A stretch of DNA of 64,000 nt, taken from Leguminivora glycinivorella. Lineage: Eukaryota; Arthropoda; Insecta; Lepidoptera; Tortricidae. The DNA lies in NCBI RefSeq assembly GCF_023078275.1, contig NC_062979.1, positions 21,247,848 through 21,311,847 of the forward strand. The letters run 5' to 3'. A program made the position numbers and the translations under genes. Shown piece after piece: positions 1 through 8,614 of the stretch. Position 1 is the stretch's first letter. Each line of letters begins with the position of its first letter. Below the pieces are notes generated by a model. That model searched no databases. It saw nothing but the letters and a program-made list of their open reading frames with translations, and was not told the origin of the DNA.

Positions 1-118
1 CTCCATCCCTTCAACTATCTTCACTTAAAAAATCACGTCAATTCGTCGGTCCGTTTTGCCGTGAAGGACGGACAAACAAACAGACACACACACTTTCCCA
101 TTTATAATATTAGTATGG
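1..118 (-). mobile_element. Helitron-like element, fragment cut by window edge
   Basis: Matches the copy at 43443-43617 almost base for base, and the opposite-strand copy at 41095-41257. Shared signature on the element strand: a start like ACTAATATTATAAATGGG, then a stretch with GGATGGAGAGTGACAT. Only the 5' part is inside the window. Helitron assignment is by resemblance to short lepidopteran Helitrons and is not proven by a Rep/helicase gene. Confidence 0.6.
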
Positions 119-1125
119 ATTTTATTGATAATTTCCAACACACAAATTTGGTATGCTAGAAAAACTATTTAGTCACAATTTTAGAATTCATTATAAGGAT
201 TAAGTCCTTCAGTTTAACTTACTTGTACTATTATATATTCTGTGCTTATGTGCATTCTATATTATCGGCAAGCTTCCATATTTAACAGCATTGTCTTTAA
301 GTTAATCCCAGACGCCAGCAAAAGTTTTTTGTCGGACAATTGCCTAAGCCGTAAATGCCTGCGATAAGAGCAGGGAGTGTAGACAAGAAGTCAATCGCTA
401 AGGCAAACGATATGCGACTGGCTTTGTCGTCGAATACAGGAAAGTGATAAAGAGAGGTAGCTAAGGAGCGTGATCGATTGGCCACCTGTCTAAGGTTTTA
501 GTTTTCTGTAATACCTTTTGCTCAATCCTTTACCCATTTTTAATACTGCACCCATAAAGTGCATTCCTCTGTTATCGCTTCTTTTGTATTCAATTAGCGT
601 TGCATTTAGATTACTGATGCCTTTCACGCTGTAACGAGCGTGGTCAGCTGTCAAAACGTCCAAACAATCAGCCGTGGTACCTTCACTAAGAATAAAAAGA
701 TAACAGACTTTTTTAAAGCTTCTACCGCTGTTGGCATTATCCATTGCGCGCTTTAAATGAGGTGTAGGTAAAGACGCTTGAGTTTGACGCGCAATGGATG
801 GTTTAAGAAGTGATTTGTCGTAGAATTCGGGGGTTCACAATACAACGATTGTTGCACAGCCCCGGGACGGGTTCAAGTCGGTTACATTGTTCAGTCTATT
901 AAACTCTTTCAAAGCTGGGTCAATTTGGGCAGGCGTGATCAAGTTACGCAATTTATATCATTGCGTATCCATAACATGTGATTGTGATTTAAAAGTATTC
1001 ACGGTGACACTGGCCTTTAACGATATGGCCGCTCGTTATCGCTTGCGACATCTTGTGGCCGATCTTGGGACTTATGTCGCATTGTTTGGGAGTCTGCGAT
1101 TCATGCGAATCACCAGTTTAACTGA
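119..1125. other. No recognisable gene; AT-rich intergenic DNA
   Basis: Short open frames occur (for example 490-744 on the minus strand, 84 codons, with a basic C-terminus), but none shows a domain I recognise and none has a second copy in the window. Possibly old transposon DNA. Confidence 0.5.
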
Positions 1126-1235
1126 GGGCCTACCGCGGATGCCGACGTAAGCTGGTCTTTCTCTTTTTCTCCTATCAGAGCATAATTTGTGAGACAGAGA
1201 AAGATGTCCGAGCTTTGATGTTCGCGGTAAGCCCC
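1126..1235. mobile_element. Short hairpin MITE (TIR GGGCCTACCGCGG)
   Basis: The left end GGGCCTACCGCGG is mirrored by CGCGGTAAGCCCC at the right end. The complementarity continues inward with mismatches through a CTTTCTCT / AGAGAAAG segment, giving a 110-bp fold-back. There is no coding capacity. The TSD is not clear. Confidence 0.6.
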
Positions 1236-2133
1236 AGGTCATCTTGCCAACAGTACTTCGACCAGGGAAAAATCTTGGAAAGTGGCAATTATAGGTTTGG
1301 AAAACAGTAACTACTTAGCTTTAACAAGACAGTGACGTTGGTGACACTGTTCTCAGATAGTTATTAGTTGTTAGTGTAGGAAGCCAAGAGGCAATCTGAA
1401 GTAAGGTCAATACGGGTAATTGTGGCTGATGGTTGAGTGTGTCCTTTGGCCTTCACTTCAGTTTGCTGACATCGATTAGAAGGATTACATTAATGTTTAT
1501 CGCGAGTTCATATATTTTCGCCTTCTTAGCAGACCTCTCTCTCGCCAGCATCCTTGGCACACTGCCTCAGGGGCCTATTATAGATTTTAAGCAGTTTGAC
1601 CCTGGTAAGGCAGTCGTGGTACTGATGGTACTAGTAAGAATCCGTTGATAATGGTAGTATCGACCTATAAGGTAGGTTAAAGAGTTAAAAACTAGGCCTA
1701 GCTATTTGCGGCTGAGATAATGGTCACTAACCACAGACCCTCGACCATCGGATGAGTCACCTTTTTGCTAATCCGGAGAACTGGGCCCGTAGCCAAGATA
1801 ATCTTCCGCTGCTTAGCAAACGAAGCCGTTACCCTTCATAATGACTCTTCCAGATCGAGGAGATTTTATACCACGTCGGTAGCAAACAGGCATACGGCCC
1901 GCCTGATGGAAAGCCGTCATCGTAACCTATGGACGACAACTCGTGGGGTGTCACATGCGCGTTGCCGACCCATTAGAAACTTCTACACACCTTTTTTGAA
2001 GAACCCCATATACACGAATTGTTGGCAACGGAGAGCAAAGTTGGATTCTTGGCTAAGCAGTTGATGTATCTTGAGGTTAGATGATTGCAGAAAGAGTTGC
2101 TAGGAGGAAACGGGGATAACTTTTTCTAATGGG
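1236..2133. other. Intergenic DNA with two degraded LINE pieces
   Basis: 1495-1600 on the plus strand resembles the LINE polyprotein tail seen at 42607-42789 (shared peptide SILGT-P-QGPI). 1885-2000 contains a common lepidopteran LINE/SINE tail (GGCCCGCCTGATGGAAAG, then GCGTTGCCGACC) that recurs at 12475-12600 and, inverted, at 37680-37745. No intact frame was found. Confidence 0.45.
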
Positions 2134-2150
2134 AGGAAATTATTATCCTA

Positions 2151-2398
2151 CACTGAGAGAAATTTGCATTGTGAAGTTAACAAGTTCGACTTGTTGCGGT
2201 TTATCCGTTTGAATCAGCCAAACGTATCTTTAAAACAATATGTGTCAGGTTGTTTTATAAAATCGACTTGTTGATTCAAATATATTGCCGATTCAAATGA
2301 CAAGTAGCATGTTGTTTAAACCAAAGAGCACGTAGGCGCTATTTTAACCAAAAAACTTGTTGAACGAACATGAAAACTGGTTGTATTTTCTCTCAGTG
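2151..2398. mobile_element. MITE with CACTGAGAGAAA termini, copy 1
   Basis: This 248-bp element starts CACTGAGAGAAA and ends TTTTCTCTCAGTG. A near-identical copy (a handful of differences by eye) lies at 54551-54799. It is non-coding. The flanks here carry a 17-bp direct repeat AGGAAATTATTATCCTA at 2134-2150 and 2400-2416, with one extra A on the right. The other copy is flanked by TA instead. The near identity suggests recent activity. Confidence 0.8.
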
Positions 2399-2625
2399 AA
2401 GGAAATTATTATCCTAACCATCTTTACAATGTTTCTTTCCTTCATAATTTCATATATAAATTCTCGTCTGTATTCATCAAAAGGGGTAGACAGAGAAAAT
2501 GAAACTCAAGTTTCAGTGCCACTGTTAGCAATATAACGGGTTGACAAAGACAAAGTTGTTATGTTGAAGAGACAGGTTGCCGATCTTCGTCCTCATCAAG
2601 GCATCATAGACATAGACATGGAATA

Positions 2626-2818
2626 GATACGATACAAGTGCGAAAAAAAGGAAGTTCGAAACGAGTGGCGATAAATTAAAACGGAGTTACGAATTTCCTT
2701 TTCACACGTGTATCGTACGACGTTTTTCAGTACAGATGAGCCTCCGAAGTTTCGACCTGGCATATAATGAACCACTTCTCGCACTAGTGCGTAAAAAAAC
2801 ACCATCTGTACTGAAAAT
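2626..2818 (+). repeat. Composite dispersed repeat A, copy 1
   Basis: A ~200-bp unit seen four times (2626-2818, 2990-3181, 18642-18823 inverted, 53521-53752). It joins a segment beginning GATACAAGTGCG and ending CACGTGTATCGTACG to a small hairpin with ends TTTTCAGTACAGATG / CATCTGTACTGAAAA. That looks like two MITEs that became one unit. Non-coding. Confidence 0.7.
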
Positions 2819-2989
2819 GTTTTATTATATGTCACATTACAACATACAATCTTAAAATCATCACAATTAAACCCATATCTCACAGTCGACTTCTACGACA
2901 CCCACGGAATGAATTAGGCGTCGCGAAATTGCCAGCCCGCCACCAAACGGTGGTGTAGCTGATAAGCTACAAATTCACAATAGTACATT

Positions 2990-3181
2990 ACGATACAAGT
3001 GCGTAAAAAAGGGAGTTCGAAACGAGTGGCGATAAATTAAAACACGACCGAAGGGAGTGTTTTAAATCGACACAAGTTACGACGTTTTTCAGTACAGATG
3101 AGCCTCCGAAGTTTCGACCTGGCGTATAATGAACCACTTCTCGCACTAGTGCGTGAAAAAAACACCATCTGTACTGAAAAA
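2990..3181 (+). repeat. Composite dispersed repeat A, copy 2
   Basis: Same orientation as copy 1 and about 170 bp from it. It keeps the internal GAAGGGAGTGTTTTAAATCG segment that copy 1 has lost, and lacks the CGCACGTGTATCG segment, so the two copies carry complementary deletions. The hairpin CAGTACAGATG...CATCTGTACTG is intact. Confidence 0.7.
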
Positions 3182-3838
3182 TAATTATTATCGTACAAGT
3201 CGTTCTCAGTACCAAGGATGTGATAACACCACCCAGTCTGTACAGACGCATGTTCATAGTTCAATGACACATAGTTTTTAACGAGCGTGTTGTCTGTGCG
3301 CCGAACCCAAAACGAATCATTGTTTCATTACAACGCCATATCTTATCACATCCTAGAACGCATGAGCGGTGCGGCGTACCTACTTTCGTTTTTTAAGGTT
3401 CCGTGGTCAATGGATAATAATTTAAGTCCCGATTTTAAAAATAATTATGTGTAATAATCGTGAAAGTTTAAATCAGGATAATGATATGATTGGAATGGAT
3501 ACTATCAGGAAATAATGCCGCACCTCTTAATTTCAATCGTTATTTGTTTGTCGTAATACGTCGAATTGCTTTGAATTTCTTATATTATTATCTCTCTTTC
3601 AATGGTGTTGTGTTTATAGGTACAATATTCGTATATTTAAACGCCAAATTACCTACAATATATTAAGCTGCTCTATTTCCTTATGGATATTATTTGAAAT
3701 TATTGCTGAATAGGATGGTAAGACCTCAAGTTTTACTATATCACCAGCCTTCAAGTAATTATTATTTAAGTTCAGAAATAAAATAAATGCTTTCGCATAA
3801 AATATAAAAGAAAAATTTTAAATGTTCGTAAAATGCCC
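3182..3838. other. AT-rich intergenic DNA
   Basis: I see no gene, repeat partner or long inverted repeat in this stretch. Confidence 0.5.
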
Positions 3839-3853
3839 CTCAGACTCATTATT

Positions 3854-4342
3854 TATTATTATTATTAGCCCACATTGTCCCACTGCTGGGCAAAGGCCTC
3901 CCCTTACTCTTCCCCGTATCCCTATCCTCGCGAGTCTCCCACCAGTCTGTCTCAAAGGCATCGAGTTCGTCCCGCCATCTCTGACGTGGTCTACCTCTTG
4001 CCCATGCAATTTGTGGCAACCAACGGGTGGCTGTTTTTGACCACAGGTCATCCGGCATACGGCAAACGTGTCTTGTCTAATCCCATTTGAGCCTGGCGGC
4101 AGTGCCTAGTTGCCTACGTCTGTAATCCCAGTTTTGGAGCGTAGTTCGATTAACTTTACGTTCAGAATACTACGCTCCATGGCTCGCTGACAAACCTTGA
4201 GTTTGGATTTTTGAATCTTTGTCAAAGATCAAATCTGTGCTCCGTAGGTAAGGATGGGGAGAATACACATATCTATGAGCTTTCTTTTAAGTGATATGGG
4301 TAGGTTTCCTTTCATATGTTCCTTCATGGACCAAAAGCTCCT
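3854..4342 (-). pseudogene. 5'-truncated LINE (RTE-like) 3' end with 15-bp TSD
   Basis: A minus-strand non-LTR retrotransposon tail. The decaying frame at 4058-3849 reads MPDDLWSK..., then RGRPRQRWRDELDAF, which matches the C-terminal HVCRMPDD / GRP-RW-DEL pattern of LINE ORF2 proteins. A stop codon lies just upstream of this motif. The element's 3' tail is the (ATT)n run at 3850-3867. Perfect 15-bp direct repeats CTCAGACTCATTATT lie at 3839-3853 and 4343-4357. They mark a target-primed insertion of about 489 bp, 5'-truncated as is usual for LINEs. The clade name is uncertain because the polymerase core is missing. Confidence 0.8.
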
Positions 4343-4357
4343 CTCAGACTCATTATT

Positions 4358-4735
4358 CCACATAAATTATTAAACAATATTATTAAGTAAACTTTGATGA
4401 GTCGACTCGCGCTTGACAGCTTTTTATTTAAATATCAATTTGTTTAGGATGGCATCAAGCGGTTCGGCCGAGAAAGTACACACGTTGAGATTTGAGATCT
4501 GACTGTGAGATATGTTGTGTGATCCGCGAATGGTAAACGCTACTCTCACTGTGGTCTAAGTTGTTTAATCTTTTTTATAGTCATTATATGATTTTTTATT
4601 ATTATTATACGTAGATTTGCATCGTAATACGTAATTTAAGCTTCTCATGAAAGGCTTGTAATTGTAATTTAGCATAATTGTGTGTATGTTGTTCTTTTTT
4701 TATGTTTCCTGACACATATGATACATACCCTAAGG
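4358..4735. other. AT-rich intergenic DNA
   Basis: Nothing recognisable; short microsatellite-like TTATTATTA runs only. Confidence 0.45.
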
Positions 4736-4870
4736 TATGTAGCCGAATGGCACAAACTCTCACGAAACGCTCAGGAAACGAAACGCTCGTAGATATCTAT
4801 CTCTATCGCTCTTGCGTATTGGCGCGACAGAGCCAGACTACCTTTCGCGGTGTTTCGTTTTCGTTATACA
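4736..4870. mobile_element. MITE with GTAGCCGAATG terminus, copy 1 (degraded)
   Basis: Shares GTAGCCGAATG, CTATCTCTATCGCTCTT and TTGGCGCGACAGAGCCAGAC with the better copy at 59455-59590. In this copy the right terminal repeat is worn away. Non-coding. Confidence 0.6.
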
Positions 4871-6120
4871 TATACTGACACGATGCTTTAAACGAAAATA
4901 TTTCTACACCATACACTAAAGAAAAAGCGACACAATCCACCGATAGCCCAGCCCAGCCGGGATAAATACTAGATGACTATTTGAATAATTACAAACAAAA
5001 ACATAATTTATAAAACAATTTGATTTATTTCATACAATGCTTGATCCTTTGCTTTAGCTTCATATATCCCATTGAAGATGTTCAGTCGTTGTCGTTTCCT
5101 GATATTAGTTTTGCCATGAGATGCTTAAATATTTTTACTTATTTATTGTTTTATTTCATTCTTAAAACCAAAACAAACTTTTAAATCTAAAACAAAAACT
5201 AAAGTAACCCACAAATTTATTTCACGTTAAAAGTACTTAAATCTAAAACTAATTTAACAAAAATGTGGAGGGACATATCAGAAAAGCCAATTACAGCTGG
5301 TTTCCACAAATAATATTTGTACATATTATGTAGGACTCCCCCCATGTACCCCAAACATGCTTATTGCTTAATAAGGTCAAATGGGCCATATTGTAAAAGC
5401 CAATTGGTTGTAACAGTTATAAAATATGAAATACATCTTCCAAGAAAACATTTACTTAAGAAGCAGAGCTGTTGTATGCATAATGACCTCTGTACAACTA
5501 TACACAAGTGTACAATATTGTGTTCAGTTCGTCCCCTGCCTTCTAAGCGATCACATCTCAAAAAAACATTTTTTTTTAGAAATCGTGTGTCAAAGTTTTG
5601 TGACATGTTTGTGCAATACGACCACAATTCAAAAATAATTATCGAATTATGACAGGATATTTTGGCTGTATTGCCGGAAAATCCCTAACGTAAGGACGAC
5701 CCAATCGAGAGACTCTCCCTTTCGAACTGCAAGCCCATTCATTTGACTAGCCCTTACAAAAAACTTAGCAAAACAATAAAGCTAGCCCTGTGCATTGGCT
5801 TACCGCTATCCGATACGGCTTGCAAGCCTTTAATAAGGGTTACCCTTATTTTAAGCGCTATTTATAAGGCTTTCCCTTTTGTTGAAGCGTAGTCGAGCCT
5901 TGCGTGAAAGAGACAGGATTATGAATCTAAGCTAGTGTAAGAACAGGAAGGAAAATGCGCTGTTGCCACTCCGCACTATGCGCCCCATTTTTAATTTTGC
6001 AACGAAACATGTATTCGTTGGATAGAAGTAGAACACGGCTAGAAATTATTTTTAATGAACTGGGAGACAAGGGACTGATGGATCGCCTGATGGTAAATGA
6101 TCATCGTCGCCCATAGATCA
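4871..6120. other. Intergenic DNA with scattered repeat pieces
   Basis: 5310-5640 (minus) carries a repeat related to 12650-12800 and 59590-59700; they share a GATGTGG/GATGTGATCG start and GGCAGGGGAC. 5750-5890 is dense in AAGGG/CCCTT steps, for example AAGGGTTACCCTT, resembling 12170-12390. 6065-6115 is a fragment of the LINE/SINE tail with CGCCTGATGGTAA. No gene is seen. Confidence 0.45.
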
Positions 6121-6232
6121 ATATGTATGTTCGTACGTATGAATGTATGTAGGTATGTATGAATGTATGTAGGTATGTATGTATGAATATAAATATATAA
6201 ATATGTAAATATGTATGTATGCATGTAAATAT
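6121..6232. repeat. (TATG)n-type microsatellite, imperfect
   Basis: A run of TATGTATG with TAGG, GAA and AAATA interruptions over about 110 bp. Confidence 0.8.
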
Positions 6233-6280
6233 ACAGTGTTGGCCGAAAATCAATACAATTAACCATTATCATTACACATT

Positions 6281-6438
6281 TATTTAAAAATATTTTAAGC
6301 GGGTTACTCACGTATTAAGTCGATATAGCGTTCGAATTGAGCCGAAACATGTCGAACGCTATATCGACTTAATACGTGAGTAACCCGCTTAAAATATTTT
6401 TAAATATGTATGAGTCTCACGGGAGTTTTATAGTTAAA
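6281..6438. mobile_element. Perfect-hairpin short retroelement with hammerhead-related loop; 16-bp TSD
   Basis: Arms 6281-6335 and 6352-6406 are perfect reverse complements over 55 bp, with a 16-base loop containing CCGAAACATG. 32 more bases (6407-6438) include GAGTCTCACGGGAG. The direct repeat ATTATCATTACACATT lies at 6265-6280 and 6439-6454. CCGAAACATGTCG and CGTGAGTA are shared with the hammerhead-like element at 44261-44441, which is of similar size (158 vs 181 bp) and has the same right end (TCTCACGGRAG). This copy lacks the CUGAAGA half of the ribozyme, which an inverted copy of the 3' flank has replaced. It sits in a host repeat with TGTTGGC (6236-6242) and GCCAACA (6467-6473) ends. 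Confidence 0.75.
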
Positions 6439-6480
6439 ATTATCATTACACATTGAAAACGTTAATTGCCAACATAAAAA

Positions 6481-8180
6481 TAAGCCGTTTTCGTCATCCA
6501 ACTCGCCTTGATGAGTTAATTGGGTGAGCAGTTCCTAAGATAGAGCTGATGCTGAACCCTGGCTTTTCCCAGGGGAACGCGGGTTTGGTTTAACATAGGC
6601 AAGCGCTGTTTTCGTCATCGGACTTGTCTTGATGAGTACTTGTGTGAGCAGTAACCAAGGTAGAGCTGATGCTGAACCCTGGCTATTCCTAAGGGAACTC
6701 GGGTTTCGTGCAACATAGGCAAACGCTGTTTTCGTCATCGGACTTGTATTGATGAGTACTTGAGTGAGCAGTAACCAAGGTAGAGCTGATGCTGAACCCT
6801 GGCTTTTCCCAGGGGAACGCGGGTTTGGAGTAACATAGGCAAGCGCTGTTTTCGTCATCGGACTTGTCTTGATGAGTACTTGTGTGAGCAGTAACCAAGG
6901 TAGAGCTGATCCTGAACCCTGGCTATTCCTAGGGGAACGCGGGTTTGGAGTAACATAGGCAAGCGCTGTTTTCGTCATCGGACTTGTTTTGGTGAGTACT
7001 TGAGTGAGGAGTAACCAGGGCAGAGCTGATGCTGAACCCTGGCTATTCCTAGGGGAACTCGGGTTTCGTGCAACATAGGCAAACGCTGTTTTCGTCATCG
7101 GATTTGTATTGATGAGTACTTGAGTGAGCAGTAACCAAGGTAGAGCTGATGCTGAACCCTGGCTATTCCTAAGGGAACTCGGGTTTCGTGCAACATAGGC
7201 AAACGCTGTTTTCGTCATCGGACTTGTCTTGATGAGTACTTGAGTGAGCAGTAACCAAGGTAGAGCTGATGCTGAACCCTGGCTTTTCCCAGGGGAACGC
7301 GGGTTTGGAGTAACATAGGCAAGCGCTGTTTTCGTCATCGGACTTGTCTTGATGAGTACTTGTGTGAGCAGTAACCAAGGTAGAGCTGATGCTGAACCCT
7401 GGCTTTTCCCAGGGGAACGCGGGTTTGGAGTAACATAAGCAAGCGCTGTTTTCGTCATCGGACTTGTCTTGATGAGTACTTGTGTGAGCAGTAACCAAGG
7501 TAGAGCTGATGCTGAACCCTGGCTATTCCTAAGGGAACTCGGGTTTCGTGCAACATAGGCAAACGCTGTTTTCATCATCGGACTTGTATTGATGAGTACT
7601 TGAGTAAGCAGTAACCAAGGTAGAGCTGATGCTGAACCCTGGCTATTCCTAAGGGAACTCGGGTTTCGTGCAACATAGGCAAACGCTGTTTTCGTCATCG
7701 GACTTGTCTTGATGAGTACTTGAGTGACCAGTAACCAAGGTAGAGCTGATGCTGAACCCTGGCTTTTCCCAGGGGAACGCGGGTTTGGTGTAACATAGGC
7801 AAGCGCTGTTTTCGTCATCGGACTTGTTTTGGTGAGTACTTGAGTGAGCAGTAACCAGGGCAGAGCTGATGCTGAACCCTGGCTATTCCTAGGGGAACTC
7901 GGGTTTCGTGCAACATAGGCAAACGCTGTTTTCGTCATCGGATTTGTATTGATGAGTACTTGAGTGAGCAGTAACTAAGGTAGAGAGCTGATGCTGAACC
8001 CTGGCTATTCCTAAGGGAACTTGGGTTTCGTGCAACATATGCAAACGCTGTTTTGTCATCGGACTTGTATTGATGAGTACTTGAGTGAGCAGTAACCAAG
8101 GTAGAGCTGATGCTGAACTCGGGCTATTCCTAGAGGAACTCGGGTTTCGTGCAACATAGGTAAAGCTGTTTTTGTCATCG
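6481..8180 (-). repeat. 120-bp satellite, left array (about 14 copies)
   Basis: The period is exactly 120 bp, visible from 6541 to 7980, with slightly degenerate units at both edges. Monomer variants alternate, for example TTTTCCCAGGGGAACGC against TATTCCTAAGGGAACTC. Two near-identical stretches start at 6901 and 7741, so an 840-bp (7-monomer) higher-order period is partly visible. The monomer is the reverse complement of the right-array monomer at 8615-11338; representative units differ at about 13 of 120 positions by eye count. Because 120 is a multiple of three, a 467-codon frame (minus, 7938-6535) stays open with a 40-residue repeat. I treat it as a by-product, not a gene. Confidence 0.95.
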
Positions 8181-8614
8181 TGAAATATCTGAGACTCGTC
8201 TTTATTACTGGTACTTGGTTGAGTTGAGTAGTACCATAGAATCTGTCAAACTATTTCTGTTGATTGTTGTGAATTCTATGAAGATCGTTTGAAACAGAAA
8301 TACTTTTCTGGTGGAAATCAAGCATACAGCGCGTCTGATAGTAAGTAGTTACCGCAGTCTATGGACGCTTGGAACTCCAGTATTCTCTTTATTCCCTGTG
8401 TTACTATTAGTGAAATCGACTGTACTTAATTTTGATATTCAAATGGATATACATACGTATTTTTTTAGACACAAATAAAGTATTTCATGTATGGCAAATT
8501 AATAAATGTGTTCTAACTACTTGATGTTAATATTCACTTCTGGTAAGATTTTTGTTCAGTTAATATTATGTTTTTATGCCTAACTTGAGATTGCATGAAA
8601 TATTTCTATATTAT
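8181..8614. other. Non-satellite spacer between the inverted satellite arrays
   Basis: About 430 bp that is unrelated to the 120-bp unit. It holds one degraded LINE/SINE tail around 8318-8380 (AAGCATACAGCGCGTCTGAT, then GTCTATGGACGC). No gene is seen. It would form the loop if the two arrays were transcribed together. Confidence 0.75.

Noticed and set aside
490..744. 84-codon frame with basic C-terminus as a host gene
   Set aside because: No recognisable domain, splice context or repeat homologue; its length is within chance for a 64-kb window.
3037..3270. Overlapping 77- and 89-codon minus frames near 3.0-3.3 kb
   Set aside because: They coincide with the composite dispersed repeat A and change frame between copies.
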